From: Pyropia haitanensis
Lineage: Eukaryota; Rhodophyta; Bangiophyceae; Bangiales; Bangiaceae
Reading direction: 5' to 3'
NCBI GenBank assembly: GCA_008729055.1
Contig: SDUX01000008.1
Location: forward strand, 1,426,001-1,490,000
Length of the DNA stretch: 64,000 nt
The notes below the pieces were generated by a model. It was not told where the DNA came from. It did not search any database and saw only the letters and a list, made by a program, of their open reading frames with translations. Positions 33,444-43,885 of the stretch are shown here, in pieces. The position numbers were made by a program, and so were the translations under genes. Every line of letters begins with the position of its first letter. Positions within the stretch are counted from its first letter, which is position 1.

Positions 33444-34573
33444 ATGGCGCGCCTCCCCCCCAACGGGGGTCCCCCGTCGCCCGCGCCATGGCCGCCCAAC
33501 CCCTACGCAGCCCCCACCACGGGCGTGTCGGATTATTGCTCGTCGGGCGCGTCGACCCCACCGCTCGTGGCCAGCCGCTTTGAGGACGCTGCCGTCGCGG
33601 ACCCGCCCGTCGAGGGCGCCGCCCCCGCGTCGACGCCAGCGTCTTCCCCCCTCCCGACGACGGTGGCGGCCGCCGATGCCCAGCCGGTCCCGCAGCCGCG
33701 GGCGTCCTCGCCGCCATCTTTGACGGACGACGGGGTGCGCCCTGCCGCGACGGAGCCCCCCGACGGCGGGGGTGGCCGGCCGGCGGCGCCGAGGTCCCCC
33801 CCCCCCAACTTGACGCCGCCACCGGTGACGCCGCCGACGCGTGCGTGACGCACGTGTCCTCTCCGCCGGCCACGGAAGCCAGTGAGGAGTCACCCCCTGC
33901 CGCTGCGGAGCTCCTCGCAGAGGGGAAGCCCGCCGAGGCGGCGGCTGGGCCGTCCGTCCCGCCCTGCCCGTCCGCCACCGCGGGCTTTACCGACTCGGTC
34001 ATGGCGCTGCGTGGGGAGGTGGCGCGCCTCGCCGACGGCCACGCGCGCCAGACCGACCTCGAGGACGCGGTCGCGGCTCTACGCGCCGAGGTGGCCCGCC
34101 TCGCCGACCGCACCGCCCGGCAAGCCGCCCTCGAAGGCACCGTCACGGCGCTGCGGCGGGACGTGGCGCGCCTCGCGACGGCCACCGCGCGGCAGGCGGA
34201 TGAGCTGGCAACGATGGCGGCGGCGCAGCGCGGCCTCGCGGCGCGGTCGACCAACACGGGCCGCTCGCGGATGGTGTGGAATAGCTACCGCCGCGCGCGG
34301 GCGGGGTGCCCGCCGTGGTACACGTTTTTGAAGGAGCGCGAGGGCAACGGGCCGCTCCTGCCGGGCGTGCCGCCGCTGGATGTGCCCGAGGTGCCGGTGG
34401 GCGCGCCGCTGCCGGCGCCGTTTCCAACCACCTACGAGGCGACGACGGTGCTCGACGATGACGACTTGGCGGTGATCTGTTCGTGGCTGCACGACACGGC
34501 GGGGGTGACCAAGGGGGACCCCATCGGCACGCGGCGGGCCAAGGTCATGGCGCGCCTGTGCTGGTGGGGCTGA
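33444..34573 (+). CDS. Orphan coiled-coil protein (frame break in a C run)
   Basis: The start ATG at 33444 (MARLPPNGGPPSP) leads through a Pro/Ala/Ser-rich acidic half. The frame changes at an 11-C run (33796-33806) and continues as QLDAATGDAADACVTHV to a stop at 34571-34573. The second half has three related heptad-like blocks (ALRGEVARLADGHARQ, ALRAEVARLADRTARQ, ALRRDVARLATATARQ), a predicted coiled coil. A compact C-terminal part follows: SRMVWNSYRRARAG, CPPWYTFLKEREGNG, LDDDDLAVICSWLHD. I do not recognise it. Total length is about 376 residues. A 17-T run (about 34590-34606) follows the gene. Confidence 0.6.
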
Positions 34574-35359
34574 GCTCCCGCCCCCTGACTTTTTTTTTTT
34601 TTTTTTCGCCTTTGCCTCGGCAGGTTTCCGGAGCGCGCCCGCCGCCCCAACTGATTTCTCTTTCTTCTTTTGCTCCCACCTTTGCGTTTCGCTTCTGCCG
34701 CCAGCCGCGGTCACGTCCCCCCCTCTATGGTCCACCCCCACTCCCCCCGCCGCTGCCGCCGCCGCGACGCGGTCCGCCAACTGGGGGACGGCGGGGGCGC
34801 CCACCGGGGACGCGGCGGTGCGCACCGGGGCGGAGGGCACAGACCGCGCGGCGGCCGCCGCCGCCGCCGCCGCCGCCACCGCCACGCACCCCAACCCAGC
34901 AGCCCACAGCCGGCAGCACACGGGCAGCGGCTGGACGACAAACGCTGGCGGCTGGGGGGGGGGGACGCAGCCACTCGCGGGGCCGCGCGGCCACGCGGGA
35001 CCCCGCGCCCGCCGCGCCCGCGCGACGCCGACGCCGCCGTCGTGTGGGGCCAGACGATCCGAGCCGCCGCCCGTGGGGTGGCCCCCCCCCCCCCCCTCAG
35101 AGCGGCCGTCCCGCCCGATCGGCCGTCGCGGTGCGCGCCCGCCACCGCGCGCCGCCGGCCGCGCCCGCCGCTCGCTTCCCGCGAGAGCGGACGCATCGCC
35201 CGCCCGTCCACCCCCCCCCCCCCCCCCCCCCCCCCGCACCCCCACTGCCGCTCCCCTCCCCGCCTCCCTCCCCTCGTGCTACCCCCCCCCCCCCCCCCCC
35301 TCCTTCCGCCCGTTCCCCCTCAACGTCACCGCACACAACGGGGCGGCCGTGGCGGCAGC
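34574..35359. other. Upstream region of NAA35
   Basis: GC-rich intergenic and leader sequence with poly-C runs at 35086-35096, 35210-35235 and 35282-35300. No domain is seen on either strand. Confidence 0.4.
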
Positions 35360-35527
35360 ATGCCCCCCCCCGCCCCCCCCCCCCCTCCGGTCGGGTTGGC
35401 CTCTCCCCTCCCGCGTCTCGCCGCCGCGGGGACGGTGTCCGCCCCGCCCGCCCCGCCCGCCGACGCTGCACCTGCACCGGCCGGCGACGGCGGCGACGAC
35501 GACCCGTTTTGGGTGTCGGGCTCGGAT

Positions 35528-35558
<31 letters not shown>

Positions 35559-38500
35559 GCGGCGGCAGCGACGACTCGGCAACGACGCCCCTCCCCCCCC
35601 CCAGCGGAGGAGACGCAGGCGATGGTGATGGCTGGGGGACCTTTGTCGCCGACGAGGTCGACAGCGCCGACGGGGACGACCCGTGGGTGGACGTGACCGC
35701 CGTCTACATGGCGTCCCGGCCGGCGTTTGGGGTTGGGGAGCTCGCGCACACGGGGCGGTTTTCGCTGCTCGAGGCCATGTCCGCCGTCGAGCTGATGGAC
35801 GCGTCCATGGACGTGGGCACTGGCGGGGGGGGGGGGGGGGGGGCGGAGGCGGGGGGGGGGCGGGGGGGACGATGGGGGCGCCGGGGGGGGACCGCCCACC
35901 GACGCGACCGCCGCCGCCGCCGCCGGTGCCGCCGCCGCCACCCCGACTGCCGCTGCCGCCACGGACGCGGGCGCGGCGGGGGCTGCCGCGCGGGCGCCCG
36001 CGGCCGGGCTCCCCCCCCCAACCGGACTCCCCCCTCGGCCGACCCCCCCCCCCTCGAGGCGCTCGCCGAGATGGACACCCTCGCCGCGGCGGCGGCGACC
36101 TGGCTCCGCGGCCACACGCTCGCCCAGACGGTCTGGGCGGTCCACTCGGTGCGGGCCATTGGCGGCGGCGGCGGCGGCGTCCGCCACCCGGCGCTCGCCG
36201 CGTACACCCGCACCGCCCTGTCGGTGGTGGCGCTGTGCCGGGCGGTGGCGCTCGACGCGGCCGTCGCGGACGAGGACGAGGAGTACGCGCTCGGCGCGCG
36301 GGGGCTCCCGCTGCGCGTGCGGCCGCATGCTGAGGTGGCCGACGACGCCGCGGCGGCGGCGGCGGCGCTCGACGCGGACCTGGAGGGGGAGGGCGAGCCG
36401 GTGTGGGAGGTGGCGGAGGGGGCGGCGGACGCGGACGCGGCGGGGGGGGGGGCAATGGCAGCCGCAGCGGGAGGGGAGGCCGCGGCGGCAGCAGCGGCAG
36501 CGGCGACGGGGGAGGCCGCCGCCGCCCGCCGCCGCCCCCGCCCACCCCCCCACCGCCGCCGCCGCCGCCGCCCGCGGCTGTCGCCCGCCGACCACGCCGC
36601 CCTCTCCGCACGCGTCGTGTGGATTACCGCCACGCACGCGGCGCTGGCCGTCCTCGGCGCGCCCGGCAGCGCCACCCACCTCCCCGTCGCGGCCGGCTGG
36701 GTGCGCGTCGCGGCAGCCGCCGCCGCCGCCGCCGCCGCGTCGTCGCCGGCCGCGCACGACCCGCCGCCGGGGTGGGACCCGTCCGCCGCGCGCGCCGCGC
36801 TGGGCGCGACGCCCCCGCGGACGGGGCCGCTGCTCGGCCGCGCCGCCACGTGGGCGTGGTGGGCGGACCTGCTCGACCAGCTGGGCGGGCTGTGCGCGCT
36901 CCCGCGGGTGGCGCTGCAGCGGGAGCCGGTGCTGACGGCGGCCGCGGAGGCGGACGTGGGGGAGGGGGGGGGGGGGGGGGGGGCGCCGCCGCCGGCCGCG
37001 CGCTCCCTACCGTCGGGCGTGACGCGGGGCGACGGCGGCGGCGCGTGCTCCCCCCCCCCCCTCCCCCGCCCCCGCGCCCCCCCCCCGTGTCGTTTGACCA
37101 CGCCGAGTTTGCCGCCACCGAGTGGGTCGCCGCCGCCCGCCGCCCGTGCCTCCTCACCCGCAGCCTGCTGGTGCTGCGCCTCGGCGGCGGCCACGCCGCC
37201 CGCAGCGCCGGCGCCGGCGCCGGCGGCACGTCTGCCGGCTGCCTATACGGCGGCGACCCGTCGACGGCGGCGGTACGGGCGGTGCTGGCCGACGCGGGGG
37301 TGTGGGGGGTGGCGGTTCGGGCGCTCGCCGCCGCCGCCGCCGCCGACGCGGCGGCACCGGCGGCGGCGGCGGCGGCGGTGGCGGTGGCGGTGGCGGCGCC
37401 GCCGCCACCGGCGGGCGGCGCCGACGAGGGCGGCTGGGGCCCCCTCGCGGGCGCCCCCCCCGCGACGCCGCCGCCGCTCGTCGCGCTCGTCAGCGTCGTT
37501 GCCGCCGAGCGCCTCGGCCTGGCCGAGACGGTCGGCCTGACGCCCGGCCGGCGGCGGCGGCAGCTCCTCCACCGCCTCCGCCGGTGGGGGGAGCTGCTGC
37601 GCGGCCTCGGCCACGTGGCGGGCGGCGCCGCCGCCACGGCCATCCCGGGCGCGGCTGCGGTGCTCGCCGCCGCGCGCGAGACGGCGCTCCGCGTCGTCGC
37701 GGCACACCTGCTGCTGGGCATCGAGGCGGAGCTGTACGGCCGGCGGGAGCTCCCCGCCCTCTACCACGTGCTCGCCGTCGTCCTCGGCGCCGCCGTCCGC
37801 CGCGGGGAGGAGGTGGTGGCGGCGGCGGCAGCGGCGGCGGCGGCGGGCGCGGCGGCACCAGCGGCGGCGGCGGCGGCGACGGCGACGGGCGCGGCCGCCG
37901 CCGTCGGGCCGCCGCCGCTGCCGACGGCGGTGCGGCAGCTGGATGCGGGCCGCGCGGCGCTCGCGGCGGGCACGACCGCGCTGCTCGCCGCGCTGTCGGC
38001 GCTCCCGGCGGTGGAGCGCGGCCTCTGGGCGCCGCCCCCCGGCCCGTTTGTGTCGGCCGCCGCGGCGTACGAGCAGCGCGTGGCGCCAGTCGCCGCGGCG
38101 GTCACCGCCGCGGCAGGCGCGCCGCCGCCGACCGCCGCAGAGGTGGCCGCCGCGACAACGGTGCCGCCGCCGTCGACGCCGTCGCCCGGAGGGCGCGCGC
38201 GCGGGGGGGACGCGCGCGGGGGGGCGCGCCGGTGGGGGGGGGGAGGGCGCCGTGCGCGACCGCCTCGCCGCGGCGGCCGCCCATTTTTTGGCCGCCCGCC
38301 GCGCCGCCACCGCCGCCGCCCGCACCGCCGACGGCGTCACCGCCGCCGCCGCCGCCGCCGACGACGACACCGTCGCTGCCGCGGCAGCGTCGCCGGCAGC
38401 GGCCGCTGCGGCGGCTGGGGGCGGCCACCACGGTCGCCCACGGGCGGGGGCGACGTCGACGGCGGCGGCGGCGGCCACGGCCGGGGCGGCTCCCCCCCCC

Positions 38501-38715
38501 CCGCTCCTCCACCCCCCGCGTCGCCCGTCCACGACGCGGGCGTCGCGCTCACCCGCGTGGCCGTGGTGAATGGCCTCGAGGCGGCCCGCCTGGCCGCCGC
38601 GGTCGCGGCGGGCACGGGCGCGGGTGCGGCGACGGCGGGCGGGCCGACGCACCGGGTGGCCCTCTCCTGGGCCGTCCACCGCCACTGGCCAGTGGTGCAG
38701 GTGGTGCCGCTGTGA
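35360..38715 (+). CDS. NAA35: NatC N-terminal acetyltransferase auxiliary subunit (MAK10/NAA35)
   Basis: NAA35 anchors the NatC complex, which acetylates the N-terminal Met of Met-hydrophobic proteins, to ribosomes. The hallmark N-terminal Mak10 motif is at 35688-35820: WVDVTAVYMASRPAFGVGEL followed by GRFSLLEAMSAVELMDASMD. A second conserved block at about 36050-36160 reads AEMDTLAAAAATWLRGHTLA followed by QTVWAVHSVRA. C-terminal helices around 37675-37800 include VVAAHLLLGIEAELYGRREL and LYHVLAVVLGA, matching the family's GFELELYS..Y region. Start ATG 35360; stop TGA 38713-38715. Poly-Ala, Gly and Arg inserts enlarge it to about 1100 codons against roughly 700 in animals. Frame changes occur near 35830-36040, 37070-37090 and 38215-38520, all at G or C runs, probably sequence errors. 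Identification rests on motif recall without alignment. Confidence 0.75.
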
Positions 38716-39937
38716 GCACTGGGCCGGGCGGGCGCGCGTGCGCGCGCTGCCGCGCGCGCGTGGTGCCGTCGACGGCGTGCCATGCAGTAGCGTGACGCGT
38801 GCCACCTCTATTGCGGGGAGGCGTGGCGGCGCCACCTGCCCCCGCCGGGGGGGGGGGGGGAGCGGGAGGCGCGCCCGTTTTTCTTTTCGCGGCGCGCCTG
38901 CCGCCGTCACGACGGCGACGGCAAGTCGGTGGTGGCGGCGGCGGCGCGGCCGCTGGTTACAGAGGCGGAGGGGAGGCGGGATGGCTGGGGGGGGGGGGGG
39001 GGGCGTTGCCTGTTGACCACGGAACTGCCGTCGCGGCGGTGTCTGTGTTCGTGCCCACCCCTCCCTCCGTCTCCTGTCTGTCCCTCCGCCGGCGCGCACG
39101 CGGGCGCCCGCTGAGGCGCGGGTGGACGGGCGGACGTGATGCTGAGCGGCTGATTGCCGCCGCCGCCGCCGCCGCTGCCGCTGCCGCTGCCGCTGCCGCC
39201 GCCGTCGCCGTCGCCGCCGCCGCCCGCGCCGCTGCCGCCGCGCTGTCCCCACCGCCGCGGCTGCCGCGGGCGCGGGCGCGACGCCGCCTGACCCCGCCGC
39301 TTTGTTGGTTGGAGCAGTCCGCTCCCCGCCCCGCTTCCGTCCCCCCCCCCCGCCCTGTCCGCCGTCAGGACAGAGGGGGGGGGACGTGGCCCGCGGCGCG
39401 CTCGAGGGGTGCCCACCCCCACCGCCGCGCTCTCCCCCGCCGCCGGCAGCGGGACGGGGCGGGGTGTGGGCGTGGCGTGTGGCCGCAGCGGGCGCGTCGG
39501 ACTTTGGTTGGGGGGCCGGCCGGTCTGCCCCACCGGGGAGCGCGGGGGGAGCGCGGGGGAGCACGGGGATCGCGGGGGAGCGCGGGGGACCACGGGGGAC
39601 CACGGTGGTCGGTGCCCGCGCGCGGCGCCGCGGCGCTGTGACGCTGGCGGCCGCCGCGCAATGACCGCGCGCGCGTTCGTGCGTGGGCAGTCAGTCAGTA
39701 GGGCGACGGGGGGGAGGCGGCGGACCGTCGGGGAGGGGGACACTATCCAAAGGCAAGAAGAAACGGCCTACGCAAAATAAAACAAGACAACAACCGTGAG
39801 TGGAGGGAAGCGCCGTGGCGGCGGAGGGGTGCGGTCAACGTCTTGGCGGCGGCGGCGGCGGCGGCGGCGGACCGGCGGCGGCGGACCGGCGCGGGTCGAA
39901 AAAAAAAAAAAAGGGGGGACTGGGCGGGTCTCGGGTC
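38716..39937. other. Intergenic region between convergent genes
   Basis: 3' flanks of NAA35 (plus) and the MYB-like gene (minus). AATAAA on the plus strand at 39775-39780 may be a polyadenylation signal. GC-rich frames carry no motifs. Confidence 0.4.
39535..39606 (+). repeat. Short G-rich minisatellite
   Basis: Six imperfect copies of a 12-bp unit close to GCGCGGGGGANC. Confidence 0.75.
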
Positions 39938-42900
39938 TCAGGTCGACGACGGGAGGGCACCGCCGGTGGTGAGGACGCGACCCGCGGGGGAGAGTGACCC
40001 AAGCGACACCTCTGAAGTGGCCCCCCCTCCAGGGGCGACGCCGCGCGCGTCTCTGCCGCCGGTGCAGCCGCCGCCGCCAGCGTCGTCACGTCCGCCGCCG
40101 GTGCCAGCGTCATCACATCCGCCGCCGCAGCTACCGTCATCACGTCCGCCGCCGCAGCCGCCGCCGCTACCCTCGTTGCCGTCGTTGCCGTCACCCCCAC
40201 CGCCGCTGCCGTCAACCCGACCACCGCCAGTGCCACTGCCGCTGCCTCCACCACCGCCGGGGGCGGGGAGCACCGCCACGGGGTCGCCGCCGCCGCCGGC
40301 CACCGCCGGCGCGCTGGCCAGTCCCCCCGCCGCGTCGGCGGGGTCATCCCCAAACAGGAGCCCCCACCCCCCGTCGGGCGGCGACACGGGGGCGAGCGCC
40401 GCCTCCACCCCTCTGCCCTCCCCCCCCGCCGTGGCGGCGGCGGCTGCATCCCTGTCCCCGCCGCCACTGCCGCCGCCCCCTTCCCTGGCTGCCAGGCCCG
40501 CCAGGGCGGCCCGGTACAGCGCCGCCTCCGCGGCGGTCGCGGCCGCGGCGGTCACGGCGGCCTCGCCGGGCGGCGGCGCCCAGCCGCCACCGCCGTCAAG
40601 GCCGCCATCCCCGTCGGCGGGAGGGGGGGGGGGCGGGGGAGCAGGGGGAGGGGGCACCACCACCGCCGCCGTCGCTGCCGTTGCCGCCGCCGTTGCCGCC
40701 GCGTCGGCCGCCGCTTGCGCGGCGGCCGCCTCGGCGGCCGCGGCAGATGTGGCGGCGGCGGCGGCGCCCGCGGCGACCAGCGGCCCACCGCGGGGCGTGA
40801 CGGGCGGCCACAGGGGGGCGGCGGCTGGCGCGGCCGCCCCCGCTGTCACCGCCGCCGCCGCGAGCGGCGGCCGTGGCGGCAGCGGCGGGATGGCGGCGGT
40901 CGCGACGCCCTCGTCCTTGGCGCCCAGCGGCAGGTGCAGCCACGCGGTGAGGTCTGGCGGCGGGTCCCACGACTCGTGGGGGGGGGGGGGTGGTACGCCA
41001 GCGGCGCCTCGGCCATGCCGCCGACCGAGGCGGCCGACGGCGGCGCCGGGGGGGGGCGCTGCCACAGCGCTGCTACCGCCGGCGGGAGAAAGGGCCCCGG
41101 GGAGAGCGCCGGGGCGGTCGCGACGCCAAGCTCCCCGCGGCCGCTGCCGCCGCCGCTGCCGCCGCCGCCGCCGCGGTCGCCGTCGTTGACAACTCCCCAT
41201 CCCCGATCGACGCCGACGCGCAGTGGCGGCGTGGACGCGGCGACCGACGACGCGCCCGCCTCGGCCGTGATGCGGGAGAAGTTGGGGGAGCCACCTGGGG
41301 GGCCAACCCCGTCTACCGCCCACGTCGACCAACCTGGCGACGCCGTGCGTGCCACCGCCGGTGACGCCTCTGTTGGCGCGGGTGCGACGGCGACAGGGAC
41401 GGCAAGGCCGCTACCGCGGGCAGCGCCGACGGGGGTGGCACCGCCACGGCGGCCACCCCGTGGCGCCCGGCGGCGCCCCCGACTCGGCGGCAGCGGTGGT
41501 GCCGCCGCGGCGGTCGGTTGCAGCAGCAACGGCGATGGCGGCAGCGCGGCTGCCGCCGCGGCGCCGGCCGCCGCCGCCGCCGCCGCCGCTGCTGTGGTCG
41601 CCGCGTCGTAGCCGCCGCCCGCGGGGGTGGTGGGCGTCGTGGGCAGTAGCGGCACCGGCAAGCGGGTTTCTGGCGCCGCCGCAGCAGCCGCGGCCAGTAC
41701 CATGGGAGGTGGTGACGTCGACGCTGCCGTGGACGCTGCCGCAGTTGTTGCGGGTGTGGCCGCCGCGGGTGCGGACTGCCGGCCAGCCGGCGGGGTGGGG
41801 AGGCGCTGGCGCTTGGCCGCCCGCCCCCGACCCGCTGGTGCCGTCTGCAGCGGTGGCGACGCGGCCGGCGCTGTGGCCGCCCCCGACGGCAGCGCCGAGC
41901 CTCCAGGCGTGACGCCGACCGCGGCAGCCACCGTCGTCCGCGACGCGCCCCGGCCCGCCGCGGCGGCGCCAGCGTCGGCGGCAGGCGCCCCCCTTAGTCG
42001 CGCCGCCTCCCGAGATATCCGCAGCGTGTGCTTTTGCGCGTGCGTCCGTACCTGCGTGGGCGTTCGGCTGCCGACCGCCGCTGCAATCGCCCGCACGTTC
42101 TTCAGCCCATACATCTCGACGGCGTGGAGGAAGCGGCGGTGCTCCTCGGGCGTCCAGTAGCGACTGACAGGCGTGCGCGGCGCTTGGGGGGTTGGCGACG
42201 TCTGGCCCGTGGGCGGCCGCGGCGTGCTCGGCGTCGACGCCGCCACCGACGGGGAAGGTGGCGGCGCCCCTGAGGAGGAAGACGACGGCGCCGGCCGGAG
42301 CGGCAGCGGCGGCGGCGCACCGGAAAGCGGCTGACGCACGGGTGGCGGCAGCGGCTGCCTGACGACGGGCGACGGAGCCATCGACGGCGGCAGAGACGCG
42401 GCAGTACCCAGCACAGGGGCAACGGCCGCCGCCAGCGGCTGTGGCGACGGCAGCTGCCGCGGTAGCACCGCGCCGTACCAGTCACTGGGTGCCACGCCGC
42501 CACCGACGGCGGGTGCCACGCCGCCACCGACGGCAGGTGCCACACTGCCACCGACGGCGGGTGCCACACCGCCACCGACGGCGGGTGCCACACCGCCACC
42601 GACGGCGGGTGCCACACCGCCACCGACGGCGGGTGCCACGCCGCCACCGACGGCGAGCGCCGGGGCGCCACCCCCACCGGGCGCCGCGGTGCCACCGGCG
42701 CCGCCGGGCGCCGCGGCGTCACTGCCCCCAGGTGCCGCGCCGCGGGCGGGCAACCCGCCAGACGCGACCGGCACCCCTCCCCCGCCACCGCCGCCCCACC
42801 CGCCGCCGCCGCCACCGCCCGGGCCGCCCCCCTCCCCCCCGGCCGGCGGTTCCCCCCCTCGGGGGCCTCCCCCGTCTGCCGCCGGAGCACCGCAATCTCC

Positions 42901-43885
42901 TGCCGCGATGCGGCCAGCTGCGCCTCGAGTAGCGCAATGACCGTCTGCTGGGACAGCAGCGTCGCCTGCGTCGCGGCGGGCGTGGCGGGCGTCCACCAGG
43001 GGAGCCACGGCCCAAAAGGCGGCTGCGGCCCGGCCGTCGCGCCGTCCCAGCCGGCGCCGCTCGTGTTGCCGCCGCCGCCGCCGCTGCCGCCGCCGCCGAC
43101 GCCGCCGACGCCGCCGACGACGCCGCCGCCGGCCGCCGCGGCGGGGCCACCTCCCCACGGCGACGGCGCCAGGCGCGGCGGGGCGGCCGGCGGGGCGCCG
43201 CCCTGCGGCGGCCGCCCCGGCGGCAGTGGCGGCGTTGCCGCGGGTGCCGCAGGCGCTAGCGGCGCCACCGTCTGGCCATCCAGCAGCAGTGGCGACGGGG
43301 GTGGCGAAGGTGGGGGGCGCACCCCCCCCCCCCCCCCCCCGCTCCCCCCGCTGCCCCCGCCGCGGCCGTGGCAACCGCTGCCGCAACGGGGCCGCCCGCC
43401 GGCCTCACGCGCTCGCGAGGCGCCGCCCGCGGCGGCGCGCCCGGCGCCGCCCGCTCCGCTACCGCCCCCGTTCCTGCCCCTGCCGCCGCTGCTGGTGCCG
43501 CTGCCGCTGCCAGCGCCGGTGCCGTCGCCCCCGCTGCCAGCGGCGGCCGCCGGGATGGGGGCAGCGCTGGCGGCCGTCGTGGCCGCCGCGCCGACCGCCG
43601 CCCCGCCGGCGACGGCGACGCGCCGGCGGCGCTGCTCGCCGACCGGCTGCCCGCGCTCATGGGGGACTGCGGCGGCGCCGCCGCCGTCGACGTTGTCGTG
43701 GACGCTCCCGCGGCGTCGGCAGACGCCGGTGGAGGTGGCGGCGGCGGCGGCGGTGGCGGTGACGGTGCCGCCGCGGCCGCCGAGAGTACTCTTGGCGCCA
43801 CCCGCTGCGGCTCCCCACCGCCACCGCCGTCGTGGGCCGCGCCGGGCGCCGGCCACTGTCCTCCATTCCCCGCCGGCGGCTGCAT
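39938..43885 (-). CDS. SHAQKYF-class MYB-like transcription factor
   Basis: A single MYB-like repeat of the plant CCA1/RVE/KUA type lies at about 42005-42165: RYWTPEEHRRFLHAVEMYGL, then VGSRTPTQVRTHAQKHTLRI. The usual SHAQKYF signature is THAQKH here. It is preceded by a helical Leu/Gln segment (TLLSQQTVIALLEAQLAASR, about 42900-42960), a likely coiled coil, and by seven 8-residue VGGGVAPA repeats. The start is the ATG at 43885 (MQPPAGNGGQW) and the stop is at 39938-39940. A basic RAAKRQR stretch after the MYB domain may be a nuclear signal. Frame changes occur at C/G runs near 43330, 42840 and 40985. The long Ala/Gly/Pro tail has acidic patches. It probably binds promoter DNA in the nucleus; targets are unknown. 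Confidence 0.78.
42488..42659 (-). repeat. 24-bp coding tandem repeat, seven copies
   Basis: Near-perfect copies of a 24-bp unit (plus strand GGTGCCACGCCGCCACCGAC plus four bases) encode VGGGVAPA repeats in the MYB-like protein; one copy has Ser for Gly. Confidence 0.92.
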
